Assembly (NCBI GenBank): GCA_027487055.1
Contig: JAIYEJ010000001.1
Coordinates: 1 to 12,144 of the forward strand
Origin: Methylotenera sp.
GTDB lineage: Bacteria; Pseudomonadota; Gammaproteobacteria; Burkholderiales; Methylophilaceae
Length of the DNA: 12,144 nucleotides
Reading direction: 5' to 3'
In this document: positions 1 through 7,197 of the stretch, in pieces
How positions within the stretch are numbered: position 1 is the stretch's first letter
How the letters are laid out: every line of letters begins with the position of its first letter
Program-made: the position numbers and the translations under genes
Notes under the pieces: model-generated
Told to the model about the DNA's origin: nothing
What the model saw: only the letters and a program-made list of their open reading frames with translations
The model's database searches: none

Positions 1-2567
1 AAGGCAGAACCACCCATGCGGTTTTTGCCATTACCTAAATCAATCAAAATGAGCTTAGTTTCGCCTTTATCGCATCTCAATTGTGGTGTAAGTGTTTTTC
101 TGGCATCTGACGTATTTGCAAACGCAGTAACTACCAAAGATATTGGTGAAGTGACTGTTTTATCTAAGCCGTCATCATTCCATACTGTTTTCATGCTCAT
201 CGAGTCTTTACCAACAGGAATGCTAATGCCAAGTGCTGGGCACAACTCCATACCAACCGCTTTTACAGTGGCGAATAATGCAGCATCCTCACCGGCATGT
301 CCTGCAGGGGCCATCCAGTTGGCAGAAAGTTTTAAGTTGCTTATATTTTCGATTGATGCAGCTGCAATATTGGTGATGGCTTCACCTATCGCCATGCGAC
401 CAGATGCAGGTGCATTAATTAAAGCGAGCGGTGCTCGCTCCCCAATTGCAAACGCTTCACCTGCGTTGGTTTCATATCCAGCCAAAGTTACAGCGACATC
501 ACTTACAGGTACTTGCCATGGCCCAACCATTTGGTCGCGTGCAATTAAGCCAGTGACAGTTCGGTCGCCAATGGTAATCAGAAATGTTTTATCTGCAACA
601 CCTGGCAGCCTAAATACTCGTGCCACAGCAGAGTTAATTTTAATTTTGCTAGTTTCAAAAGCGGCTAATTTTTTTGTAACCGATTTAACATCTCGCGTCA
701 TTTTTGGAGGTTTACCTAACAATACAGATAAATCCATATCGACAGGTTTGTTCCCAAAATGACTATCTTCAACCGCTAAATGACGGGCTTCTGTTGCAAC
801 ACCTACCACAGCAAATGGGCAACGCTCGCGAGCGCATATTTCTTCAAATAGGTTCAAATTTTCTTGCGTTACTGCCAGTACATAGCGCTCTTGTGCTTCG
901 TTGCTCCATAGTTCGCGCGGGCTCATGCCTAACTCTTCGTTATGCACATTACGTAACTGAAAGGTTGCACCAATTTTTGCGTCATTGACTAGCTCTGGGA
1001 ATGCATTGGAAATGCCGCCTGCACCAACATCATGAATGCTCAAAATAGGATTTTTGACACCCATTTGCCAGCAGCGATCTATCACCTCTTGCGCACGACG
1101 TTGTAACTCTGGGTTGCCACGTTGCACAGAGTCAAAATCTAAGTTCTCAGTATTAGCACCAGTATCCATGCTAGACGCTGCGCCGCCACCCAAACCAATC
1201 AGCATGGCTGGGCCGCCAAGCTGAATAAGCGCTGCACCTGCAGGTATTGCATTCTTGTGAGAGTGGCTATCAGAAATATTCCCGACTCCGCCTGCTAACA
1301 TAATGGGCTTATGGTAACCGCGCACCTCGCCATTCGTTTCAATCTCAAATGTTCTAAAATATCCGGCGATATTCGGGCGACCAAACTCATTGTTATAAGA
1401 CGCGCCTCCTAGTGGGCCGTCAATCATAATTTGTAGCGGCGTTGAAATGCGATTTGGCTTACCGTAGTCCACTTCCCATGGTTGGTTAAAGTCAGGAATA
1501 TTTAAGTTTGATACCGAAAATCCAGTTAAGCCAGCTTTGGGTTTAGAGCCTATACCAGTAGCGCCTTCATCACGGATTTCACCACCTGCGCCCGTGGCCG
1601 CGCCAGCGAATGGCGAGATGGCAGTAGGGTGGTTGTGCGTTTCCACCTTCATTAAGTAGTGCATATTGTCTTCTACAAAGCCATATTCACCAGCGTTATT
1701 TGGGTAAAAGCGTTTTGTTTTTTGGCCGACGACACCCGTGCTATTCGCGAAGGCAATAATGGAAGAGTTGTCAGAATAGGCAACCACTGTGCTGCCAGGG
1801 TTAAGCTTATGTGTATTACGTATCATGCCAAACAGCGAGATTTCTTGTTGCACGCCATCAATCACCCAATCTGCATTAAATATTTTGTGACGGCAATGTT
1901 CAGAGTTGGCCTGAGCAAACATCATGAGTTCGACATCTGTTGGATTTCGCCCCATTTTTTTGAAGTTATCTACGAGGTATTCAACTTCATCGGTCGAAAG
2001 CGCTAAGCCCATTTCATTGTTTGCCTCAAATAAGGCTGCGCTACCACCATTTAGAATATCTATGCTATTGAGCGGCTTAGGGTCTGCTTGATGATAGAGC
2101 CTTTCCGCATCTGCTAGATGACTTATAACACTTTCTGTCATGCGGTCATGTATGACAGATTTAAACGTGTTTTTTTCTGCATCGGTTAAAGGTTTACCGC
2201 TTTTGGTTTGTACATAGTAGGCAATGCCACGTTCAAGCCGGGAGATAGAAGTTAAGCCACAATTGTTCGCAATATCTGTTGCACGCGATGCCCACGGCGA
2301 AATGGTGCCAATACGTGGAATAACCAAAAACAGTGTCCCAGAAGGCGCTTCAATATTTGCTTTTGGGCCATAGGTCAGAATCTGATTTAAGATACTTTGA
2401 TGAACATGAGAAAGCGTTGCTTCGCTAAATGCAAAATGTACAAATTCAGTATAAATATGCCCTATGTTTGGCGCGCTTAACTGCAAGGTATCATAAAGCT
2501 TATCGAGCCGAAATTTCGATAAAGCGGAGCTACCGCGAAGGCTTAAAAAATGGACATTATTTGACAT
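1..2567 (-). CDS. purL: Phosphoribosylformylglycinamidine synthase (FGAM synthase), 3' end cut by window edge
   Basis: PurL converts formylglycinamide ribonucleotide (FGAR), glutamine and ATP into FGAM, the fourth step of cytoplasmic purine synthesis. My reading of the reverse strand gives 855 uninterrupted codons starting MSNNVHFLSLRGSSALSKFR and matching the large single-chain proteobacterial enzyme (about 1300 residues) throughout. Landmarks are TISPWASRATDIA (about residues 88-100), FAQANSEHCRHKIFNADW (217-234), VETHNHPTAISP (308-319), GGEIRDEGATG (328-338), DVGAGGISNA (near 511) and VGKDSMSMKT (near 795). These cover the PurS-like N-terminal domain, the linker and much of the FGAM synthetase core. 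The C-terminal glutaminase domain with its Cys-His-Glu triad lies outside the window. The start is the ATG at 2565-2567; the upstream Shine-Dalgarno match is poor. It lies downstream of the parvulin gene on the same strand but behind a terminator, so it is probably transcribed separately. The truncation is only the window edge; no frameshift was seen. Confidence 0.97.
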   Translation of the reverse strand, partial: MSNNVHFLSLRGSSALSKFRLDKLYDTLQLSAPNIGHIYTEFVHFAFSEATLSHVHQSILNQILTYGPKANIEAPSGTLFLVIPRIGTISPWASRATDIANNCGLTSISRLERGIAYYVQTKSGKPLTDAEKNTFKSVIHDRMTESVISHLADAERLYHQADPKPLNSIDILNGGSAALFEANNEMGLALSTDEVEYLVDNFKKMGRNPTDVELMMFAQANSEHCRHKIFNADWVIDGVQQEISLFGMIRNTHKLNPGSTVVAYSDNSSIIAFANSTGVVGQKTKRFYPNNAGEYGFVEDNMHYLMKVETHNHPTAISPFAGAATGAGGEIRDEGATGIGSKPKAGLTGFSVSNLNIPDFNQPWEVDYGKPNRISTPLQIMIDGPLGGASYNNEFGRPNIAGYFRTFEIETNGEVRGYHKPIMLAGGVGNISDSHSHKNAIPAGAALIQLGGPAMLIGLGGGAASSMDTGANTENLDFDSVQRGNPELQRRAQEVIDRCWQMGVKNPILSIHDVGAGGISNAFPELVNDAKIGATFQLRNVHNEELGMSPRELWSNEAQERYVLAVTQENLNLFEEICARERCPFAVVGVATEARHLAVEDSHFGNKPVDMDLSVLLGKPPKMTRDVKSVTKKLAAFETSKIKINSAVARVFRLPGVADKTFLITIGDRTVTGLIARDQMVGPWQVPVSDVAVTLAGYETNAGEAFAIGERAPLALINAPASGRMAIGEAITNIAAASIENISNLKLSANWMAPAGHAGEDAALFATVKAVGMELCPALGISIPVGKDSMSMKTVWNDDGLDKTVTSPISLVVTAFANTSDARKTLTPQLRCDKGETKLILIDLGNGKNRMGGSA

Positions 2568-2604
2568 GTAGCGAAATTGATTTTAATTAAAAATTCGAAA
2601 CACC

Positions 2605-2613
2605 ATTTTATCA
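2605..2613 (-). promoter_or_regulatory. purL: Candidate extended -10 promoter for purL
   Basis: On the minus strand this reads TGATAAAAT, a TGn extended -10 element with a good -10 hexamer, 37 bases upstream of the purL ATG. No convincing -35 hexamer is present, which extended -10 promoters can tolerate. It lies between the terminator and purL, where a promoter is expected. No PurR-type operator was recognised. The call rests on motif reading alone. Confidence 0.35.
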
Positions 2614-2710
2614 GAAAGCCTACATTAACAGAAAGAACTTAAGCTTAACAAAAGCCCTAGATTTACTATATTAAGAGTTAATAGTAATGATGAGACAATT
2701 AAGCTGTTAA

Positions 2711-2740
2711 AACAAAAAAGCCTGCTAATGCAGGCTTTTT
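2711..2740 (-). terminator. Rho-independent terminator after the parvulin gene
   Basis: The arms 2715-2725 and 2730-2740 are perfectly complementary (11 bp including the A/T ends, core GCCTGC/GCAGGC) around a 4-base loop. Read on the minus strand, the GC-rich stem is followed by a run of T with one G. It lies 29 bases past the stop codon of the peptidyl-prolyl isomerase and separates that transcript from purL. The hairpin is nearly symmetrical, but no plus-strand gene ends here. Confidence 0.88.
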
Positions 2741-2768
2741 AATAGATAAATCTTAACTAAATGAAGTT

Positions 2769-3578
2769 TTATTTTTTGTCGGTAAGGCCTGGTACTTCAA
2801 TTTTAGCTTTCTCTTTTAGGCCAAGCATCATTTTTTCTAATTTACGTTGTTGTAATGTACGCTCTAAGCCGCTTTTGACTTTGTCAAAGCTTGGCACTTG
2901 TGTAGCGCGAGAATCAACCAATTTAATTACATGCCAACCAAATTGTGTTTGCACAGGTTCCTCAGTGAGTTCACCTTTCTTCAAGCTTGTCACAGCATCA
3001 CTAAATGGCTTAACCATACCAGCAGCAGAGAACCAACCTAAATCACCACCTTTTTCTTTTGAGCCTGGGTCCAGTGATTTCTCTTTGGCAATCTTAGCAA
3101 AATCGCCGCCCTTTTTAATTTGTGCGGTGATGTCTTTTGCTTCTGCTTCAGTTTTTACCAAAATATGGCGTGCGCTATATTCTTTATCGCCTAGTTCTTT
3201 TTTGTATTCTTCGTATGCGGCTTTTGTGTCTGCATCAGTGACTGGGTTTTTCTTCATAAAATCAGCTAAAAATGCATTAACCACCAATTTACGCTGACCA
3301 ATTTCAGAAGCTATCGCTACGTCAGCGTTTTTATCGACGCCTTGTTTCACGGCTTCTTGGTAAGCCAATTCAGAACCTACAAGCTCATTAATCACTGCAT
3401 TTTTTAAGCCTTCGCTTTTTTGGCCACGTGCTTGGGCATCTTTCATAATGAAATCTACCCAAGATTGTTTAATGGGCTTGCCATTCACTGTAGCTGCGGA
3501 TTCTGCAGCATGGGCTGTGGATGTTAATGCTAATGCTGAAATAGCTAAAAGTGTAAGAAAAATTTGGTTGATTTTCAT
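2769..3578 (-). CDS. Periplasmic parvulin-type peptidyl-prolyl cis-trans isomerase
   Basis: This 269-residue protein should catalyse cis-trans isomerisation of Xaa-Pro bonds and assist protein folding in the periplasm. Residues 1-24 form a signal peptide: Lys near the start, hydrophobic core LTLLAISALAL, and cleavage expected at AHA-AE. A helical chaperone-like region (about 30-130) precedes one rotamase domain (about 134-225). That domain has YSARHILVK (134-142), GGDLGWF (177-183) and FGWHVIKL (213-220), so the two family histidines H138 and H216 are present. The C-terminus is Lys-rich. The architecture resembles SurA/PrsA-like foldases with one parvulin domain, not the small cytoplasmic E. 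coli PpiC. A Shine-Dalgarno AAGGA sits 6 bases before the ATG. It is the last gene of the yciB-yciI-bolA group, 45 bases after bolA, and is closed by a strong terminator. Substrates cannot be told from the sequence. Confidence 0.93.
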   Translation of the reverse strand: MKINQIFLTLLAISALALTSTAHAAESAATVNGKPIKQSWVDFIMKDAQARGQKSEGLKNAVINELVGSELAYQEAVKQGVDKNADVAIASEIGQRKLVVNAFLADFMKKNPVTDADTKAAYEEYKKELGDKEYSARHILVKTEAEAKDITAQIKKGGDFAKIAKEKSLDPGSKEKGGDLGWFSAAGMVKPFSDAVTSLKKGELTEEPVQTQFGWHVIKLVDSRATQVPSFDKVKSGLERTLQQRKLEKMMLGLKEKAKIEVPGLTDKK

Positions 3579-3623
3579 AAGAAATCCTTAAGTTTTAAAA
3601 GTAAATTTATTTTTAATTGTAAT

Positions 3624-3887
3624 TTATATGGAGTCGTCAGGAGAAATTGCAAGTATGCTTATAGCATGAATTTGTTGAGGAATTAAGTCATTCAATAATT
3701 GATAAACTAAACGATGTCGCATTATCTGCGATTTTTGAGAAAATTGCGAGCTTACTATTTTTACGGTGAAGTGCCCCCCGCCAGTATTGCCTTTGTGGCC
3801 TGCATGTAGGGCGCTATCGTCTTGAATCTCTAAGTTAATCGGCTTAAGTGAATCAAGCCTAGATTTTATAATGTCTGTTAAATGCAT
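3624..3887 (-). CDS. bolA: BolA family protein
   Basis: This 87-residue protein has the BolA fold signature: an N-terminal helix (IIKSRLDSLKP), the strand LEIQDDSALH, the loop HAGHKGNTGGGHFTV (28-42) and the segment RHRLVYQLLNDLI (57-69). The loop carries histidines H28, H31 and H39 and no cysteine, which places it in the His-type BolA group; H74 matches another conserved position. BolA proteins bind [2Fe-2S] clusters together with monothiol glutaredoxins and affect iron-sulfur delivery, cell shape and stress responses. No glutaredoxin gene is in the window, so the partner must be encoded elsewhere. The gene sits 37 bases downstream of yciI, probably in the same transcript. Length is close to the shorter BolA paralogues. 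The family is certain; the exact role of this paralogue is not. Confidence 0.92.
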   Translation of the reverse strand: MHLTDIIKSRLDSLKPINLEIQDDSALHAGHKGNTGGGHFTVKIVSSQFSQKSQIMRHRLVYQLLNDLIPQQIHAISILAISPDDSI

Positions 3888-3925
3888 GCGGTTGATAATA
3901 AATTGAACCTTGTTTCATTGTTAAT

Positions 3926-4225
3926 TTAGGGTAAGGTTTTGCGAAAAGGTTTCACTGTCACCTGCTGATACACGCCTGCAATAATAAACGGATCAGCATC
4001 TGCCCAAGCTTTTGCAGCGGCTAAATCGCTAAAGTCGGCCACAATTAAACTACCGCTAAAGCCCGCTAAACCTGGGTCTACGCTATCAATTGCAGGAAAC
4101 GGGCCAGCTAAAATTAATCGACCTTGATCTTGAAGCGAGGTAAGGCGCGCCAGATGTTGAGGCCTAGCTTCTAAGCGCTTTTCAAGGCTATTTGGGGTGT
4201 CTTCAGCGATAATGGCGTATAACAT
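3926..4225 (-). CDS. yciI: YciI family protein
   Basis: This 99-residue cytoplasmic protein aligns over its full length with E. coli YciI (98 residues). Shared blocks include MLYAIIAEDTPNSLEKRLEA at the N-terminus, RPQHLARL (21-28), GRLILAGPFPAIDS (35-48), AWADADPF (73-80) and AGVYQQVTVKPF at the end. The His-Asp pair typical of the family (H24 in RPQHL and an Asp in ADADPF) is present. YciI is a dimeric ferredoxin-like alpha/beta protein. A Haemophilus structure suggested an enzyme because of that pair, but as far as I know no physiological reaction is established. It follows yciB by 12 bases and precedes bolA, so it is probably co-transcribed with both. Confidence 0.94.
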   Translation of the reverse strand: MLYAIIAEDTPNSLEKRLEARPQHLARLTSLQDQGRLILAGPFPAIDSVDPGLAGFSGSLIVADFSDLAAAKAWADADPFIIAGVYQQVTVKPFRKTLP

Positions 4226-4237
4226 GAGTTTTAATTT

Positions 4238-4792
4238 CTAATTTTTGGAATCTGAAGTTTCAGGGTCAATAAATTTAATTTGTTTGCTGTAAAAACCAAA
4301 CAAGCTAAACATAAATATCAGCATCACAATAGGCACACCAGGAAATTTAAAATAAATCCAATATTGTGGAAATTTATAAATAAACACTAAATTAATGAGC
4401 CCAATTAAGGTAAAAAAGCCAACCCAATAGAAGTTGATTGCTTGCCAAGTGGTTGCGCTGGCCTCAATTTGTTTTTGCATCATGAGTTGAATTAAGTTTT
4501 TTTTATAAAAATAACTCGATACCAGCAAGGCAATCGCAAGAACCCAATAAAAAATACTAAATTTAATCTTAATAAAAAATTCATCATGTAAAAATAGAGT
4601 GATTGCCCCAAAAGGAATCACGAGCAAAAAGGTAATAAGTACCATATTGCTTACTTTGCCATGTGTAAAGTATTCCCAAATGGCTTGCCCAGTCACAAAT
4701 ACCATGAGTGCGATGGTGGCGGCGTAAATATCAAACGCTAGATAAAATACCAAAAATAATATTGCGGGGACTAAATCAAAAAAAAATTTCAT
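4238..4792 (-). CDS. yciB: Septation / cell-envelope membrane protein YciB (IspZ)
   Basis: This 184-residue integral inner-membrane protein starts MKFFFDLVPAILFLVFYLAF and has five to six hydrophobic segments (about 3-19, 23-40, 50-68, 78-95, 120-138 and 150-168). Family motifs are DIYAAT (21-26), MVLITFLLVIPFGAITLFLH (50-69), DEFFIKIK (70-77), KNLIQ (98-102) and W116 with N120. YciB proteins (intracellular septation protein A in Shigella) act in envelope integrity and septation and interact with division and elongation proteins; the biochemical activity is unknown. The ATG is preceded by an AAGG Shine-Dalgarno about 6 bases upstream. It heads the minus-strand group yciB-yciI-bolA-parvulin, divergent from rnm. 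The first codons contain a run of nine A (plus strand), yet the reading frame is intact. Confidence 0.94.
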   Translation of the reverse strand: MKFFFDLVPAILFLVFYLAFDIYAATIALMVFVTGQAIWEYFTHGKVSNMVLITFLLVIPFGAITLFLHDEFFIKIKFSIFYWVLAIALLVSSYFYKKNLIQLMMQKQIEASATTWQAINFYWVGFFTLIGLINLVFIYKFPQYWIYFKFPGVPIVMLIFMFSLFGFYSKQIKFIDPETSDSKN

Positions 4793-4868
4793 GCGTGCCT
4801 TTAGGGTTTAACTTTCTTAAGTGTTTTAGCTATCTTATGGGGTTTCGCTATCGGTAAAGGCTGTATTT

Positions 4869-4877
4869 TGCTATGAT
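4869..4877 (+). promoter_or_regulatory. Candidate extended -10 promoter for rnm in the divergent yciB/rnm interval
   Basis: TGCTATGAT is a TGn extended -10 element with five of six matches to TATAAT, 79 bases before the rnm start. No clear -35 is present. The 164-base interval must hold promoters for both divergent groups; I could not settle one for yciB. Motif-based and tentative. Confidence 0.33.
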
Positions 4878-4912
4878 TTGCATTGATTTGTAAAACCAAT
4901 TTTTAAATATTT

Positions 4913-4932
4913 TATGCTTAAGTATTAGCATA
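4913..4932. repeat. Perfect inverted repeat in the rnm leader
   Basis: TATGCT (4913-4918) and AGCATA (4927-4932) form a perfect 6-bp dyad around 8 bases. It lies between the candidate rnm promoter and the start codon, so it could be an operator half-site pair or a small mRNA hairpin. A 6-bp dyad can also arise by chance in AT-rich DNA. Confidence 0.25.
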
Positions 4933-4956
4933 GTGAGTAAAAAGAGAATTTAAAGT

Positions 4957-5811
4957 ATGGCTGCATTGTTCGATCTTCACTGTCACTCAACTGTTTCTGA
5001 TGGCTTATTGTCACCAAAAGACTTAGTTGCTTATGCAGCTAAACAAGGCGTAAAGGTTCTCGCACTCACAGACCACGATGATGTTGCAGGCCTGCAAGCC
5101 GCGCGTGAAGCAGCTTGCGAGCATGGTATTCAGTTTGTAAACGGCGTTGAAATTTCGGTCACTTGGAAAAAGCGCACCTTGCATATTGTCGGATTGAAAA
5201 TTGACCCAGAAAATGCTGCGCTTAAAGCCGCATTTGAAGGCGTAAGAAAAGGCCGCGATTTACGTGCGCATGAAATGGGTGCAGATTTAGCTAGAATTGG
5301 CATACACGGTGCTTATGAAGGCGCTAAAGCTCTTGCAGGCAATAGCATTATCACACGCACGCACTTTGCGCGTTTTTTAGTAGAAAGCGGCCACGCAAAA
5401 GATAATAAATCGGTATTCAAGAAATATTTGGTTAAAGGCAAACCTGGTTATAAAAACTATGAATGGATGAGCTTAGAGCAAGCTGTTAAGCTCATCAAAG
5501 ACAGTGGCGGAATTCCTGTGATTGCGCACCCTGGTCGCTATGATTTAGGCACAATTAATATGTTGTTACTGATGCATCAGTTTAAAAGCCTTGGTGGCGT
5601 GGCGATAGAAGTGGTGACGGGCAGTCATGCGCCGCCGCAATATCAGCAATTTGCAAAAATCGCACATCGGTTTGGTTTAAAGTCATCTTTAGGATCTGAT
5701 TATCACGGTACGGGAATTTCTTACATGCCGATGGGCTGTGTGCCTGATTTACCTGAGGGTTGCGTTCCAGTCTGGGATGACTGGCCTGAAACGGCAAATT
5801 TAGCGAATTAA
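4957..5811 (+). CDS. rnm: PHP-domain RNase AM / 3',5'-nucleoside bisphosphate phosphatase (YciV)
   Basis: This 284-residue PHP-family phosphoesterase matches YciV/TrpH proteins. E. coli RNase AM is a 5'-to-3' exoribonuclease acting on small RNA fragments and on 5' maturation of rRNA. The Chromobacterium homologue hydrolyses 3',5'-nucleoside bisphosphates (pAp-like). The metal-binding residues can be followed: DLHCHSTVSDG (6-16, H8, H10, D15), LTDHDD (37-42, D39, H40), GVEIS (63-67, E65), H76 in TLHIVG, VIAHPGRYD (188-196, H191) and GSDYHG (246-251, D248, H250). That is the nine-ligand pattern of a trinuclear PHP site, so the enzyme is probably active. The leader before the ATG has only a weak GAGA Shine-Dalgarno. 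It is the first gene of the plus-strand series and is followed 19 bases later by yciO, the same neighbour as in E. coli. Confidence 0.93.
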   Translation: MAALFDLHCHSTVSDGLLSPKDLVAYAAKQGVKVLALTDHDDVAGLQAAREAACEHGIQFVNGVEISVTWKKRTLHIVGLKIDPENAALKAAFEGVRKGRDLRAHEMGADLARIGIHGAYEGAKALAGNSIITRTHFARFLVESGHAKDNKSVFKKYLVKGKPGYKNYEWMSLEQAVKLIKDSGGIPVIAHPGRYDLGTINMLLLMHQFKSLGGVAIEVVTGSHAPPQYQQFAKIAHRFGLKSSLGSDYHGTGISYMPMGCVPDLPEGCVPVWDDWPETANLAN

Positions 5812-5830
5812 TATCACAGTGCTTTGATTA

Positions 5831-6454
5831 ATGGCTCAATACTTTGTCATCAACGCTGAAAACCCACAATCACGACTGATAAAACATGCGGTAGAAATTT
5901 TGCAAGATGGTGGAGTTATTGCATACCCTACAGATTCTAGTTATGCACTGGGTTGCATGTTAGGGTTTAAAAATGCTCAAGATAAAATTCGCCAGATTCG
6001 TGCTTTAGATGAAAGTCATCTTTTTACGCTTATTTGTCGTAACCTGAGTGATCTTGCCATTTATGCGCAGGTGGGCAATAGCCAGTTTCGATTACTAAAA
6101 GCAAATACGCCTGGCGCATATACATTTATATTGCGCGCAACAAAAGAGGTGCCACGGCGTTTGCAACATGCAAGGCGAAGCGCGGTGGGAATCCGAGTTC
6201 CAAACCATGCAGTGGTACAAGCACTGTTAGATGAACTTGCGGCACCAATATTAAGCATGACTTTGCAATTGCCATTTGCGAATGAGCCGCTAAACAATCC
6301 TTGGGAGATTCGTGATAGGCTTGAGCATTCGGTGGATTTGGTGATTGATTCAGCGATTCATAATGCAGGGCTAACCACAGTGATCGATTTGACTGAAAGT
6401 ACACCTGTGCTTATTCGCCAAGGCTCAGGGGATATTGCCCCATTTGGTCTTTAA
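5831..6454 (+). CDS. yciO: YciO family protein (Sua5/YciO/YrdC superfamily)
   Basis: This 207-residue protein is collinear with E. coli YciO (206 residues). It has FVINAENPQSRLI at the N-terminus, GGVIAYPTDSSYALGC (27-42), FTLICRNLSDL (65-75), TPGAYTFILRATKEVPRRL (93-111), GIRVPNH (120-126) and TTVIDL (182-187). The superfamily includes TsaC/Sua5, which makes threonylcarbamoyl-AMP for the t6A modification of tRNA. In the segment where TsaC has an S-x-N motif, this protein reads LSMTLQLP and lacks the asparagine, as YciO members do. YciO is therefore not the usual TsaC, and its physiological job is uncertain. The start is supported by N-terminal agreement with E. coli YciO, although no Shine-Dalgarno is visible; coupling to the preceding rnm is possible. 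It lies between rnm and the membrane protease with short gaps. Confidence 0.94.
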   Translation: MAQYFVINAENPQSRLIKHAVEILQDGGVIAYPTDSSYALGCMLGFKNAQDKIRQIRALDESHLFTLICRNLSDLAIYAQVGNSQFRLLKANTPGAYTFILRATKEVPRRLQHARRSAVGIRVPNHAVVQALLDELAAPILSMTLQLPFANEPLNNPWEIRDRLEHSVDLVIDSAIHNAGLTTVIDLTESTPVLIRQGSGDIAPFGL

Positions 6455-6479
6455 GTAGTTTTTTTTAGAAAGTATTGAG

Positions 6480-7148
6480 ATGGATTTTTTTGGTCTTTTA
6501 AATGCGTTATCAGATTTAAATGGCATGCAACGAATTGCTGTTTCAGCAATTCCGATGATATTTGCAATTACTGTGCATGAGGCCGCGCACGGTTATGCGG
6601 CGCGGTATTTTGGTGATATGACTGCATATCAGCTTGGGCGTATTTCCTTAAACCCAATTCGCCATATCGACCCGATAGGCACTGTGCTGATCCCAAGCCT
6701 TACTATGTTAATCGGTGGTATATTTTTTGGTTGGGCAAAGCCAGTGCCTGTTAATTTTATGAAACTGCGCCACCCTAAGCGCGATATGCTTTGGGTTGCT
6801 GCTGCTGGACCAGGGGCAAATTTAGTCATGGCTTTTTTGTGGGCGTTTGTGATTAAGATTTCGGTACTTGCGCCGCAAAACTTTACGCTACCATTAGCTT
6901 TAATGGGCGCAGCAGGTATTTTAACGAATACCGTGTTGATGGTGCTTAATTTGATTCCGTTGCCACCGCTTGATGGTGGGCGCATTGCGGTGAGCTTATT
7001 GCCAAATAATTTAGCCATTAAATACGCGCAAATCGAACGCTATGGCTTTATTATTTTAATTATCCTGCTATTCACCCATATTCTTGATAAAATTATGTGG
7101 CCGTTTGTGATACTTACGTTACAAACAATTGCAAAAGTCTTTTTCTAG
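6480..7148 (+). CDS. M50 family site-2-type membrane zinc metalloprotease
   Basis: This 222-residue polytopic membrane protein carries the site-2 protease signature. The zinc-binding HExxH is HEAAH (33-37) in the first membrane segment, and the third ligand is the Asp of LPPLDGGR (161-168, D165). Other family features are GRISLNPIRHIDPIGT (53-68), GWAKPVPVN (84-92) and AAGPGANL (108-115). It lacks the PDZ domain and the long N- and C-terminal parts of RseP, and belongs to the short group often named YwhC or Rip-like. All catalytic residues are present. Intramembrane cleavage of a membrane-bound protein is the family activity; no substrate is known to me. It follows yciO by 25 bases and is followed by trpS after a 49-base T-rich gap. 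I infer it is co-transcribed with its neighbours. Confidence 0.92.
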   Translation: MDFFGLLNALSDLNGMQRIAVSAIPMIFAITVHEAAHGYAARYFGDMTAYQLGRISLNPIRHIDPIGTVLIPSLTMLIGGIFFGWAKPVPVNFMKLRHPKRDMLWVAAAGPGANLVMAFLWAFVIKISVLAPQNFTLPLALMGAAGILTNTVLMVLNLIPLPPLDGGRIAVSLLPNNLAIKYAQIERYGFIILIILLFTHILDKIMWPFVILTLQTIAKVFF

Positions 7149-7197
7149 ATGATATTTTTTTAGTTGGTTTTTTTAAGGTCTATTTTTAGGTTAAATT

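Noticed and set aside
16..2006. Several plus-strand open frames, the longest 248 codons at 16-762
   Set aside because: All lie antisense to purL, whose 855 codons match the family end to end. The plus-strand translations resemble no protein I know and lack ribosome sites.
2761..3297. A 178-codon plus-strand frame
   Set aside because: Antisense shadow of the parvulin gene, which has a signal peptide and conserved motifs. The frame even starts next to the terminator of that gene.
4801..4814. TTAGGGTTTAACTT occurs identically at 4801-4814 and 10683-10696, both in intergenic DNA
   Set aside because: A 14-base exact match somewhere in 12 kb of AT-leaning DNA is about what chance gives, and the two copies have different orientation and distance relative to the nearest genes.
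6061..7018. Minus-strand frames of 78, 92 and 129 codons
   Set aside because: They overlap yciO and the M50 protease, both clearly coding on the plus strand; they are mirror-strand artefacts.
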